Positions 51,043-58,851 of a stretch of 64,000 nucleotides of DNA are shown piece by piece (positions within the stretch are counted from its first letter, which is position 1; each line of letters begins with the position of its first letter). The DNA comes from Butyrivibrio proteoclasticus B316 (GTDB lineage Bacteria > Bacillota > Clostridia > Lachnospirales > Lachnospiraceae): the NCBI RefSeq assembly GCF_000145035.1, contig NC_014389.1, forward strand, positions 186,001 through 250,000, given 5' to 3'. The notes beneath the pieces were generated by a model that saw nothing but the letters and a program-made list of their open reading frames with translations, had not been told where the DNA came from and searched no databases. The translations under genes were made by a program, and so were the position numbers.

Positions 51043-51828
51043 TTACTTATTCTGTTCTTCATACAAATTATCTATCACATCTATTGTAAGTGCGTTAAGC
51101 GTATCTGCATCGATTCTATCCACTGTCAGAACAATAAGTGTAGTTGCATCAGGAATAGTCTCATAAAAACTGTTTGTCGCGCTGTCATAGCCCATTATCT
51201 GCTTTGATTCGGCTATCATCAGCGGTGCATCCTTTGTAGACTGCATATTATATAATACCGGATATGCTGTTATCTGTCCGTTTATCATAGAAATTGTCCA
51301 AAACGAATCCTCTGACATGCTGTAATATCCCTGATATGCGGGATGCTTTATATCAGAATTCGATATATATTCAGGAGAATGATATTTCCCACTTATAGAA
51401 TATTCGCTTGTCAGCTCAACCATTTCAAGTCCTCTGGCCGAAAGCTCTGCGATAACCTCTGTTTCCGTCTGAACACCCTGTGATGTGCCTGCATCTATCC
51501 TTGAGATAATAGTGCCGTTCTCTTCATAGTACTTTTCGACGTCAATTCTTTCGCTGCGGTATTCTTCTTCGCTGGTTTCTTTATTATCTGACACTTCCTC
51601 AGCCTCATCTGGCAATCCCGTTTCAAGTTCAGAACTTTCCTGCTTATCATAACCTTGTGTTTCTTCACCGGCAGGCATCTTACTTATATCTACAGAAGCA
51701 TCGGTATCTTCTGGTTGCCATACCTGCCAACCTGCGCCATTCTCATCTAGCCAGTTATCTTCTTTTTTACCACACGCAGCACACAATATGCTTGAAGTAA
51801 TCAGTATGGCAGCTATATGTATTTTCAA
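51043..51828 (-). CDS. Lipoprotein with TTG start
   Basis: The signal peptide starts at a TTG codon (51826-51828), LKIHIAAILITSSILCAAC with lipobox CAAC; AAAGGAGCGGGAAA precedes it. The ATG at the end of the longer frame would put the ribosome site and the upstream peptide gene inside the protein, so it is rejected. The mature part has an acidic Glu/Asp-rich linker (DKQESSELETGLPDEAEE) and a ~170-residue domain of unknown family. Its ribosome site overlaps the stop of the 38-residue secreted peptide gene, so the two are coupled. Confidence 0.8.
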   Translation of the reverse strand: MKIHIAAILITSSILCAACGKKEDNWLDENGAGWQVWQPEDTDASVDISKMPAGEETQGYDKQESSELETGLPDEAEEVSDNKETSEEEYRSERIDVEKYYEENGTIISRIDAGTSQGVQTETEVIAELSARGLEMVELTSEYSISGKYHSPEYISNSDIKHPAYQGYYSMSEDSFWTISMINGQITAYPVLYNMQSTKDAPLMIAESKQIMGYDSATNSFYETIPDATTLIVLTVDRIDADTLNALTIDVIDNLYEEQNK

Positions 51829-51842
51829 ATTTCCCGCTCCTT

Positions 51843-51959
51843 TCAATGATTCTCGTAATGAACTGTTGCAGATGCAAGAACATTGATATTCATGCTCGTT
51901 ACCATGAGCGCTACTGTTAATGCAGATATAAGTCCGCGCCTTTTGTAAAGTGAAACCAT
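51843..51959 (-). CDS. 38-residue secreted peptide precursor
   Basis: This gene is too short for routine calling. It encodes MVSLYKRRGLISALTVALM followed by VTSMNINVLASATVHYENH: a basic start, a hydrophobic core and a signal-peptidase-like site (LASA), which would release a peptide of about 7 residues (TVHYENH) or one residue more. AGGAGGAAATAACA stands before the ATG, and the stop overlaps the next gene's ribosome site. Signal peptides of peptide pheromones and pheromone inhibitors of Gram-positive conjugative plasmids look like this. Function is inference. Confidence 0.6.
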   Translation of the reverse strand: MVSLYKRRGLISALTVALMVTSMNINVLASATVHYENH

Positions 51960-52059
51960 TGTTATTTCCTCCTGAAATACAAATCCACACAATAGCTGCA
52001 TATATTATGGATAAAATTAAGAAGAAATAACTAATGCGCTCTTTCTGCGCAAATAAAGA

Positions 52060-52080
52060 AGGGAGGCGTCCACCTCCCTT
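52060..52080 (-). terminator. Terminator of the 52088-52726 gene
   Basis: AGGGAGGTGGACGCCTCCCTT hairpin followed by CTTTATTTG on the minus strand. Confidence 0.75.
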
Positions 52081-52087
52081 TTCTTTA

Positions 52088-52726
52088 TTATGCTTTTAAT
52101 AGCTCTTCATCTTTTTCAATCTTCTGAGCAACAATATTCTGGTAATAGCGCTTTATTTCACCATTTACAACACGCTTTGTGCTTACCCTGCCCCAGATAG
52201 ATACTGTATCGCCAGGAGCGATCATGAGCACATTTCTGTCAAATGTTGTCACGGAAACATGATTATTATGTCCTGCCTGTACTGCATTAAGCCTTATCTC
52301 GATCGCCTTTGCATTTGTCTGAACGATCTTTTCTACCTTGCCGTGAAGGTATACAAGAGAAGCTGGCTGCATGCCAATGCCATCCCATCCGTCAACACCA
52401 AGCTTTGACTGGAAGAGTGACTCATTTTTCTCAATCTTATCCACGATAATTCCCTGAGAAAAGAATACTGAGCCATTAGGGCGAACCTTTCTTGAATTAC
52501 TGATATGTCCAGTAATCTGAACGCTGTCCTCAACAAAGAAATTGTCAATTCCTGTATTTTCAGAATTCATACAATATACTTTTGGGTATGTTGTAGCAGC
52601 TGCGCCCTTGGGTCCTCTTGCTGCAACTCTTATTGTTACAATCTTACTATGCTCTTTTGGATAGATCGACTGAATCTTACCAATGATCAACACCATGTTA
52701 TCTGACTGCTTCTTTTCCATCTCCAT
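52088..52726 (-). CDS. Two-domain OB-fold (SSB-like) protein
   Basis: Two OB-fold-like halves: residues 10-100 (VLIIGKIQSIYPKE, TIRVAARGPKG, VQITGHISNSRK) and about 120-205 (LVYLHGKVEKIVQ, HVSVTTFDRN, VSIWGRVSTKR). The layout parallels the SSB-like gene at 7425 but without the Cys patches. The gene lies 19 bases after topB, so it may act with topoisomerase III, as SSB does in E. coli. Start chosen at the first ATG after AAGGAG. Confidence 0.65.
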   Translation of the reverse strand: MEMEKKQSDNMVLIIGKIQSIYPKEHSKIVTIRVAARGPKGAAATTYPKVYCMNSENTGIDNFFVEDSVQITGHISNSRKVRPNGSVFFSQGIIVDKIEKNESLFQSKLGVDGWDGIGMQPASLVYLHGKVEKIVQTNAKAIEIRLNAVQAGHNNHVSVTTFDRNVLMIAPGDTVSIWGRVSTKRVVNGEIKRYYQNIVAQKIEKDEELLKA

Positions 52727-52745
52727 AACTTTTTATTCTCCTTTA

Positions 52746-55064
52746 TTACTTTTTCTTAAACTTTGACTTCTTAAACTCCGGCAGCTCGGTTTCAAATTTG
52801 AACTGAGCACCCTCAGCCTTCTGGCCATCTTTTTTCATATATGAATATGGCTCAATTCCAACAGCAGTTATATACATGTCATAATTATTTCCAGTTTTTT
52901 TACTTGTAAGACCTTTTAAGAGAACTCTTTTACCTGCAAGAAGCGCCTTTACATTTTCAGGAGTAAGCTGTTTGCCAAACGCATATCCAAAGCTCATTCC
53001 GCACTTATTTGTGCAATAAACGCCGAATCCACCTGCCTTTACGTCACCCTGACAGTTTGGACACTGCCCAATAACGTCGTTTACAGCTGCTGCCTTCCCA
53101 ATCTCAGGATAGATTGATTTAAGCTTTGCAACCGCTGCTTCAATCTGTGCGGAAAAATCTGACTGCTTCATAGAACCTGTTCCCTGACGCACATAATTGT
53201 ATATCTTGCCAAGATAAACATCTTTTGTAATCTTCTTGTCTACGATCTGTTGGAGTCCCATCTCCCAGCTTGCGGTATACTGCGGTACAAGGATCTGAGG
53301 CACAGCCTGCTGAAGGATATCATAAATTATCTCTCCAAATACAGCCGGCTGTATTACCTGAGTCTTCTTATTTACAACAATATACTGGTTCTTTTCAAGC
53401 TTTGTAATAACCTCGGCACGGGTAGCAGATGTTCCGATTCCGGATCCTTTTATCTGTTCACGAAGTTCCTCGTCCTCAATAAGATTGCCGGCATTTTCCA
53501 TTGCAAGGATCATCGAACCTGTTGTGTATCTTTTTGGAGGCTGGCTCTTTCCTTCGTGAAGCTCAAAGCTCGCCTGGATTGTTCCGCTCTGCGCAAGAGC
53601 TGCATCCATTAAAGCTCTTCCTTCGTTTTCTTCCTTTTCTTTATCTTCAGAAGTCGCTTTCCCTGCCACTTCCAAAAATCCTTCTTCTTTTATTGCTGTG
53701 TAGTTAGCGGCAAATGTTTCCGTTCCCGCCTTATATGTCATTGCAAGCTTATCATATATCGTTTCAGGGTACATGATTGATAAAAATCTTCTACAGATGA
53801 GATCGTATACTTTTTTATCTATTCCAGAAAGTTTTGAAAGTTCATCAAAGCCCTGCCCTGTAGGGATAATAGCATAGTGGTCTGCAACAGCAGCATCATT
53901 TACGTACTTGCACTTAGGTTCGGAAAGCTTATTGAGCCATCCCTGTCCATGAATCTTATCTACATATTCCTTATAAGTAGAAAGATTTGATAGACCAGAA
54001 ACGTTATTATCTATTTCCTTTACAATGGCTGTTGTAAGAACTCTGGCGTCAGTTCTTGGATATGTAGTAAGCTTTGCTTCATAAAGGTTCTGTGCACACT
54101 GCAACGCATCTGCGGGGCTTATGTGGAACCTTTTTGTGCACTCAGCCTGAAGTTCGGCAAGGTTGAATAAAAGTGGAGCCGCCTTTTTACTTACAGACTG
54201 CTTTTTATCAACAACAGTTAAAGTCCCCTGGCTGTTAAGCTGCGCTATGAGCTGCTCTGTTATTTCTTTTTTTAAAAGTCCCTTATTCTCATAATTATCG
54301 GGAGAATTAAAGAACTGTGAACCCTCAACAAGCTTCCAGTCAGCTGTTGTTGAATCGCCCATCTTGGCCTTAATCCCATAAAAAGGGATAATGCTTGTGG
54401 ATCTGATCTGTCTTTCTCTTGCCACTATCATTCCAAGTACGCAGCTCATTACTCGTCCTACTGCAATGGCCCTATACTTGTTGTCAACAGCCCTGGCCAT
54501 AAGATTTCCATACTTTAAAGAAAGTGCTCTTGAGAAATTGATTCCTACAAGATAATCCTCAATGGCTCTAGCATAAGCTGAATCTGAAAGCGCATCATAA
54601 TATGAAAGCTCATGTGCCGTACGGATTCCCTTTAAGATCTCATCTCTTGTCTGGGAGTCGATCCATACTCGGTACTCTTCTGCAGAGGGGTTATGCCCTG
54701 CCACCTGGCGGACAAGCCTTTGTATATATTCTCCTTCTCTCGCGCTATCACCTGAATAGTAGATCTTGGATACGTCGGACCTGTTTAAAAGCTCTTTAAC
54801 TACCTTATACTGGTCTGCTACTTCTTTCTTTACTTCATACTTAAATCTGTCTGGAATGAATGGAATGGTCTCGAGATTCCATTTTGCAAGTTCAGGATCA
54901 TATTTTTCCGGATAACTCATTTCGATCAGGTGTCCCACGCACCATGTAACGATGTTATCGTCATCTTCGTATCTGCCATCCTTTCTTGTAAGCGGCATAT
55001 CGAGCGCCTTGGCAAACTCTGCCGCAACGCTTGGTTTCTCTGCAATAAATAATGATTTTCCCAT
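52746..55064 (-). CDS. topB: DNA topoisomerase III (type IA)
   Basis: N-terminal TOPRIM domain (SLFIAEKPSVAAEFAKAL and IYYSGDSAREGEYIQRLV with acidic D/E residues), then the type IA core with active-site Tyr in LTTYPRTDARVL (about residue 325), GSGIGTSATRAEVI, and a C-terminal zinc-type region (IGQCPNCQGDVKAGGFG, CTNKCGMSFGY). It relaxes and decatenates single-stranded-region DNA. TopB is common on Firmicutes conjugative elements. Length (772) is typical; GAGGAG precedes the ATG. Confidence 0.95.
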   Translation of the reverse strand: MGKSLFIAEKPSVAAEFAKALDMPLTRKDGRYEDDDNIVTWCVGHLIEMSYPEKYDPELAKWNLETIPFIPDRFKYEVKKEVADQYKVVKELLNRSDVSKIYYSGDSAREGEYIQRLVRQVAGHNPSAEEYRVWIDSQTRDEILKGIRTAHELSYYDALSDSAYARAIEDYLVGINFSRALSLKYGNLMARAVDNKYRAIAVGRVMSCVLGMIVARERQIRSTSIIPFYGIKAKMGDSTTADWKLVEGSQFFNSPDNYENKGLLKKEITEQLIAQLNSQGTLTVVDKKQSVSKKAAPLLFNLAELQAECTKRFHISPADALQCAQNLYEAKLTTYPRTDARVLTTAIVKEIDNNVSGLSNLSTYKEYVDKIHGQGWLNKLSEPKCKYVNDAAVADHYAIIPTGQGFDELSKLSGIDKKVYDLICRRFLSIMYPETIYDKLAMTYKAGTETFAANYTAIKEEGFLEVAGKATSEDKEKEENEGRALMDAALAQSGTIQASFELHEGKSQPPKRYTTGSMILAMENAGNLIEDEELREQIKGSGIGTSATRAEVITKLEKNQYIVVNKKTQVIQPAVFGEIIYDILQQAVPQILVPQYTASWEMGLQQIVDKKITKDVYLGKIYNYVRQGTGSMKQSDFSAQIEAAVAKLKSIYPEIGKAAAVNDVIGQCPNCQGDVKAGGFGVYCTNKCGMSFGYAFGKQLTPENVKALLAGKRVLLKGLTSKKTGNNYDMYITAVGIEPYSYMKKDGQKAEGAQFKFETELPEFKKSKFKKK

Positions 55065-55107
55065 TAATTAAAAACTCCTCGGCTATCTATTTTGTCTTAT
55101 ATTTGGG

Positions 55108-55476
55108 TCATTTACGGTTCTTCCACTTATTTTGGTAAGAAGCCAGGATATCCGAGAGGTCTTCGTACTCTCGTGCTTTTTCCTTCTCCCTCATTCCCTT
55201 GTAATTGCGATGCATATAATTGGCAAGAAGCTGCGAACCGTATTCCATACACTCGAGCTGTTCGCTATTAAGGGATTTTATTTCTGATGACTGCTGGGAC
55301 CAAACTAAGAAGGCAATCTCATGTTCACTATAGTCTTTTTCACCGTCGGCATTTTCAACTCCTAAGCGGTCAAAATCATCCATTGAAGGATAATAGTCAT
55401 CCAGATTGTCATTCGGTTTATAATCCATGCTCATTGCAGTCTTCGCAATGCTTAAAATTTCAGTTTCTGAACGCAT
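55108..55476 (-). CDS. Unrecognised small acidic protein
   Basis: 122 residues, helical, with an acidic middle (DNLDDYYPSMDDFDRLGVE) and a basic tail. No family recognised. Upstream of topB in the same direction, with a GTGCAG-box promoter 46-83 bases upstream and GGAGG before the ATG, so it is probably the first gene of the topB operon. Confidence 0.65.
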   Translation of the reverse strand: MRSETEILSIAKTAMSMDYKPNDNLDDYYPSMDDFDRLGVENADGEKDYSEHEIAFLVWSQQSSEIKSLNSEQLECMEYGSQLLANYMHRNYKGMREKEKAREYEDLSDILASYQNKWKNRK

Positions 55477-55521
55477 AATAAAACCTCCGCTTGCATATTA
55501 TGTCACATTAACGTCACAATA

Positions 55522-55559
55522 ATTCTAGCGAGCGAAGGCCTTATTAAAAAAATCTGCAC
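55522..55559 (-). promoter_or_regulatory. GTGCAG-box promoter of the topB operon
   Basis: GTGCAGATTTTTT (55547-55559, minus strand), exactly 19 bases, then TAGAAT (55522-55527). The box differs in its last part but the spacing is exact. Confidence 0.6.
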
Positions 55560-55562
55560 AGA

Positions 55563-56489
55563 TTAGTCGTCAAATCCTCTTGTATTCTTCTTATTCCTTG
55601 GAGCAAATCGATATACTCCATAAATGATAATGCCAATAAAGATAATAAAGAAAATAATGGAACTAATAGAAACTTTCCTTTCGGGAGCCTTATCTGTTAT
55701 TACCTGCTTTTCAGGGATAGCGTTATCTATGGAAGCATCCACACCTGCACTGGCATCCTCTTCAATACCGGAACTATCTGATGTAGCCATATCCTTTACA
55801 AGCATATCCTTATCCTTAAGTTCAAACTTCAAAATAGTTGTTCCGGCTCTTTCAACAGTAAACTGCTTAACATCTGAATAAAAGCGGCCCTTACCGTCGA
55901 GTGTAAGTCCTGCCTGTTCCAAGATATATTCTCCTGCAGGAAGGCAGAGTTGTGAAGAATATTCATTGATTTCATATAAATGGCATCCATAAATCTTATA
56001 TGAGCCCATATGCATTACGTACACATATACTTCTTCGTGGATATCGGAATCTGTAGTCATCTCTATCTTTACATATCCCGTATTTTTACCTGGCTGAACG
56101 CCATCCATTATAACTTCACAGTATGGATCATTATCCTCAGGGTCAACGAGCTGTCCATATTCATTTATTGAATATCCGGCAGCAGCCTGTTCTTCAGTAA
56201 GCTCAGTGACTGAAGTTGCTTCAAGATATTCCTGATAGGAAGAATATCCTCCCCAGAGTTCACCTTCCTGAGTGCTGGTTCTTTCAGAAGCTTCATCCAT
56301 GGCTTCTTCTATCTGGTCTTCTTTAGTCTTATATTTTTCATTATCGGGAACGAATCCTTCCGGATATTCTATGCTTATCTGTGTTGTAGCTTCATCTGTC
56401 GCAGATGTCATATCTGCTGCCATAACAGGCATTGAAATATTAAATGCCATCAAAAGAGGCAAAACGCCAAGCATTAGTTTCTTTTTCAT
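55563..56489 (-). CDS. Surface protein with signal peptide and C-terminal membrane anchor
   Basis: Signal peptide MKKKLMLGVLPLLMAFNISM with cleavage near VMA-AD. The exported part contains a Cna-B-like beta domain (GCHLYEINEYSSQLCLPAGE, then YILEQAGLTLDG) with a possible disulphide. A linker and a membrane helix (SIISFIIFIGIIIYGVY type, about residues 278-297) are followed by a short basic tail (RNKKNTRGFDD). It could be an adhesin-like surface component or pilus-related protein; no LPxTG motif. Confidence 0.7.
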   Translation of the reverse strand: MKKKLMLGVLPLLMAFNISMPVMAADMTSATDEATTQISIEYPEGFVPDNEKYKTKEDQIEEAMDEASERTSTQEGELWGGYSSYQEYLEATSVTELTEEQAAAGYSINEYGQLVDPEDNDPYCEVIMDGVQPGKNTGYVKIEMTTDSDIHEEVYVYVMHMGSYKIYGCHLYEINEYSSQLCLPAGEYILEQAGLTLDGKGRFYSDVKQFTVERAGTTILKFELKDKDMLVKDMATSDSSGIEEDASAGVDASIDNAIPEKQVITDKAPERKVSISSIIFFIIFIGIIIYGVYRFAPRNKKNTRGFDD

Positions 56490-56595
56490 GATTTTCTCCT
56501 TGAAATTATTCTATATAAATGCGGTCATTTGGTATACCTTTGTGCAAAACTATCCGTAAATTATTATGGGTAAATTTTCTTTATCTGGCATTCTA

Positions 56596-56859
56596 TCAAT
56601 CAGGCAGTTTAAGTCTGGCTCCGCAACGAGGACATGAGCCATCTCCAAATCTTACATGTTTGTCGCAATATTCACATTTTACGAGCTTCTGAGCTGTGTA
56701 TTTCTGATTTTCAAGCTCATATCTTTTCTCGTTAAGCTCATGGGCTTTATCAAACATTTCCTTTTCTTGTGTTTTACGCCTTACATACGTATGAATGATT
56801 GTGCGCATGATAAAAAATGGTATTCCCCATGCAATCATAAAAATAAGCATCAAATTCAT
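56596..56859 (-). CDS. Membrane-anchored zinc-ribbon protein
   Basis: One N-terminal membrane helix (MNLMLIFMIAWGIPFFIM), a charged coiled-coil stretch (EKEMFDKAHELNEKRYELEN) and a C-terminal zinc ribbon CEYC-x10-CPRCG. The start at 56859 is preferred (GAAAGGAG 12 bases upstream); a start at 56883 is possible. Function unknown. Confidence 0.6.
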   Translation of the reverse strand: MNLMLIFMIAWGIPFFIMRTIIHTYVRRKTQEKEMFDKAHELNEKRYELENQKYTAQKLVKCEYCDKHVRFGDGSCPRCGARLKLPD

Positions 56860-56910
56860 GGCTTTTTTATTCTCCTTTCGCATATCTATTATGGCGAATT
56901 TATGAAAAAA

Positions 56911-56934
56911 AGCCGTCTGCAATTGCAGACGGCT
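56911..56934 (-). terminator. Terminator of the 56949-57941 gene
   Basis: AGCCGTCTGCAATTGCAGACGG hairpin followed by TTTTTTTCAT on the minus strand; downstream the CCATAAT box of the next gene appears. Confidence 0.85.
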
Positions 56935-56948
56935 CATTATATTTAATT

Positions 56949-57941
56949 TTATGCGGCAGTAAAACTGCGTTTTCTATTTTCCTGATCACACTGATGAGCA
57001 ATATTCATATACTGGTCAACATGGCATGTAATATAGGCATTCCTTGTTGTTATAGCAGAAGAAATGATATTTACCCATTCCCATGAAGCAAGATTGACCT
57101 CAAACGAGTCAACAGGTTCATAAGTATTTGGCTGGATCCCAATGCTCCTGTCTTCCATAGGTTTGCCCCTGCCAATTACAAGCTTTACTTTAAAAGGGGT
57201 TGTTGCCCCAGGGATGGCTGTGATCACAAGGGAATATACCTTCGTGTATCCATCTTTTACTTTGCTTACATTTGGCGTTTTCATTTCTGCTCTGTATATG
57301 TCGATAGCTTCGGCTTTATTACCCTGGCTGCTAATTCCATTCCGGTATTTAGGATGTCTGTCCATTATCTGGGCCGCATCCTGTAAAAATCTGGCGTTCT
57401 GGTTGCCATTTGCAATAGCCTGATTATACATCTGCCACAAATCCGCCTGAAGCAAATTTGCATCCTGCATGGCTTTAACATAAGCTGCATGCTTTATAAG
57501 TGTGCCAGTTGCTTTATTCCTGGCCTCATATTTTCCTCCAGATGTCATCAGCTGATTGGAAATACTCATACACTCGGCAAAGCCGAGTTTATCAGCAAGT
57601 GCTGCGATAGACAGTCCTTTGCAGTCAACATGTCCTGGCACATAACCAAGAGTCTGTGCAAATGGGTCTTCTAAAACTTTTGCAGTAGCAATCTTCTGCA
57701 TGGCAACCTGAGTACGCATATATACGTCATCAAGCTTCACCAGCTCAATATTTCCATCTCCACCTGTATTTTTCTTTGAATCGGAAATATTGATCTTCAG
57801 GCAACTGAATTTCTTGAAATAAGAAAGCGGCATTGCTTTCTCATCCTGCATATCCTCCTGATCTTGTAAAACAAGATTTAAAGCAGCGCTTAGATATTGG
57901 TCATGCCTGCCAAACGCTGCTATGTTTAACGGGTACTCCAT
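56949..57941 (-). CDS. Unrecognised 330-residue protein
   Basis: Soluble, no signal peptide. The first half is helical with an acidic spot (DQEDMQDEKAM); the second half is beta-rich (YTKVYSLVITAIPG, FKVKLVIGRGKPMEDRS) and ends in a basic tail. It could be a DNA-binding protein as it lies directly after an SSB-like gene and before other DNA-processing genes, but no motif proves this. GAAAGGAGAG precedes the ATG. Confidence 0.65.
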   Translation of the reverse strand: MEYPLNIAAFGRHDQYLSAALNLVLQDQEDMQDEKAMPLSYFKKFSCLKINISDSKKNTGGDGNIELVKLDDVYMRTQVAMQKIATAKVLEDPFAQTLGYVPGHVDCKGLSIAALADKLGFAECMSISNQLMTSGGKYEARNKATGTLIKHAAYVKAMQDANLLQADLWQMYNQAIANGNQNARFLQDAAQIMDRHPKYRNGISSQGNKAEAIDIYRAEMKTPNVSKVKDGYTKVYSLVITAIPGATTPFKVKLVIGRGKPMEDRSIGIQPNTYEPVDSFEVNLASWEWVNIISSAITTRNAYITCHVDQYMNIAHQCDQENRKRSFTAA

Positions 57942-57966
57942 TTTCTCTCCTTTCAGTTTTCATCAA

Positions 57967-57993
57967 CAGAGCCCCTGAAAATCAGAGGCTCTG
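57967..57993 (-). terminator. Weak terminator after the SSB-like gene
   Basis: CAGAGCC-TCTGATTTTCAG-GGGCTCTG hairpin; the following T-run is short. Confidence 0.5.
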
Positions 57994-58021
57994 TAATAAG
58001 TATTACTTATTAAGCTGTAAA

Positions 58022-58744
58022 TTAAAGATCGAGGAAAGGATTTCCTGTCGGGTTAGCAGAAGTTGTGTTTGAAGCACCAGTATTCTGGTTAACCTGCTGA
58101 TTGTTCATCTGCATGTTATTCATCTGCTGTGTGCTAGGTGTTGGGAATGGGGAAACACTGTTTCCGTTATCGGCATTGCCATTTGGGTTGAATGTTCCGA
58201 ATCCGCCCTGAGACTGCTGATTAAATGGATTCTGACCAGCATTGTTCTGCTGAGTCATCTGCATATTGCCCTGCTGCATACCAGCATTCTGAGTCATCTG
58301 CTGGTTACTAACCTGCTGATTATTCATCTGCATGTTATTCACCTGCATGTTATCCTGCTGAGTATTTGTCTGCTGCATCTGAGTACCAACGTTGTTCTGA
58401 GTCTGGTTGTTTACCTGACCATTATTCTGCTGATTTGCATTTGCAGCATATGGGGTGATTGAATAAACATCGAAATAACCTTTCTCTGAATATGTTCCAT
58501 CTGCCTGCTTCTTGCCAAGTCCTGTCATATAGCCCTCAATGGTTACAAGTGGCTTCTTTCCCTCCTCAGGGATAACCAGGCTCTTAGCGAACTCCTCAGC
58601 ATCCTTATGGCAATTTGCCCAGAAGCTGTTAATTGTCTCATACTTTCCAGTGTTCTGGTTCTTTCTTGCCTCATTACACTGGATTGATACGCCCTTGTCG
58701 TTTACTCTAACCTGTCCTACAGTTACCATTGCATTAATCTTCAT
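58022..58744 (-). CDS. SSB-like OB-fold protein with Gln/Asn-rich tail
   Basis: Residues 1-100 form one OB fold (AMVTVGQVRVNDKGVS, LVTIEGYMTGLGKK, GYFDVYSITPYA). Residues 100-225 are a low-complexity tail with repeated NMQMNNQQ/NNQQVSNQQMT units, and the last residues are NPFLDL, a hydrophobic-acidic tip like the protein-docking end of bacterial SSB. Long Gln-rich tails with such a tip are known in Firmicutes SSBs. It sits next to the RecJ-type gene, a partner of SSB in recombination. Confidence 0.75.
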   Translation of the reverse strand: MKINAMVTVGQVRVNDKGVSIQCNEARKNQNTGKYETINSFWANCHKDAEEFAKSLVIPEEGKKPLVTIEGYMTGLGKKQADGTYSEKGYFDVYSITPYAANANQQNNGQVNNQTQNNVGTQMQQTNTQQDNMQVNNMQMNNQQVSNQQMTQNAGMQQGNMQMTQQNNAGQNPFNQQSQGGFGTFNPNGNADNGNSVSPFPTPSTQQMNNMQMNNQQVNQNTGASNTTSANPTGNPFLDL

Positions 58745-58813
58745 GTTTTTATTCTCCTTTTTCTAGTTGACATTAAATTATTTATTAAGGTTATGTAGCA
58801 TTTGAAAAAAAAT

Positions 58814-58843
58814 AAAACACACTGCAAAATCGCAATGTGTTTT
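58814..58843 (-). terminator. Terminator of the recJ-like gene
   Basis: AAACACATTGCGATTTTGCAGTGTGTTT hairpin followed by TATTTTTTTT on the minus strand. Confidence 0.8.
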
Positions 58844-58851
58844 ATATATTC

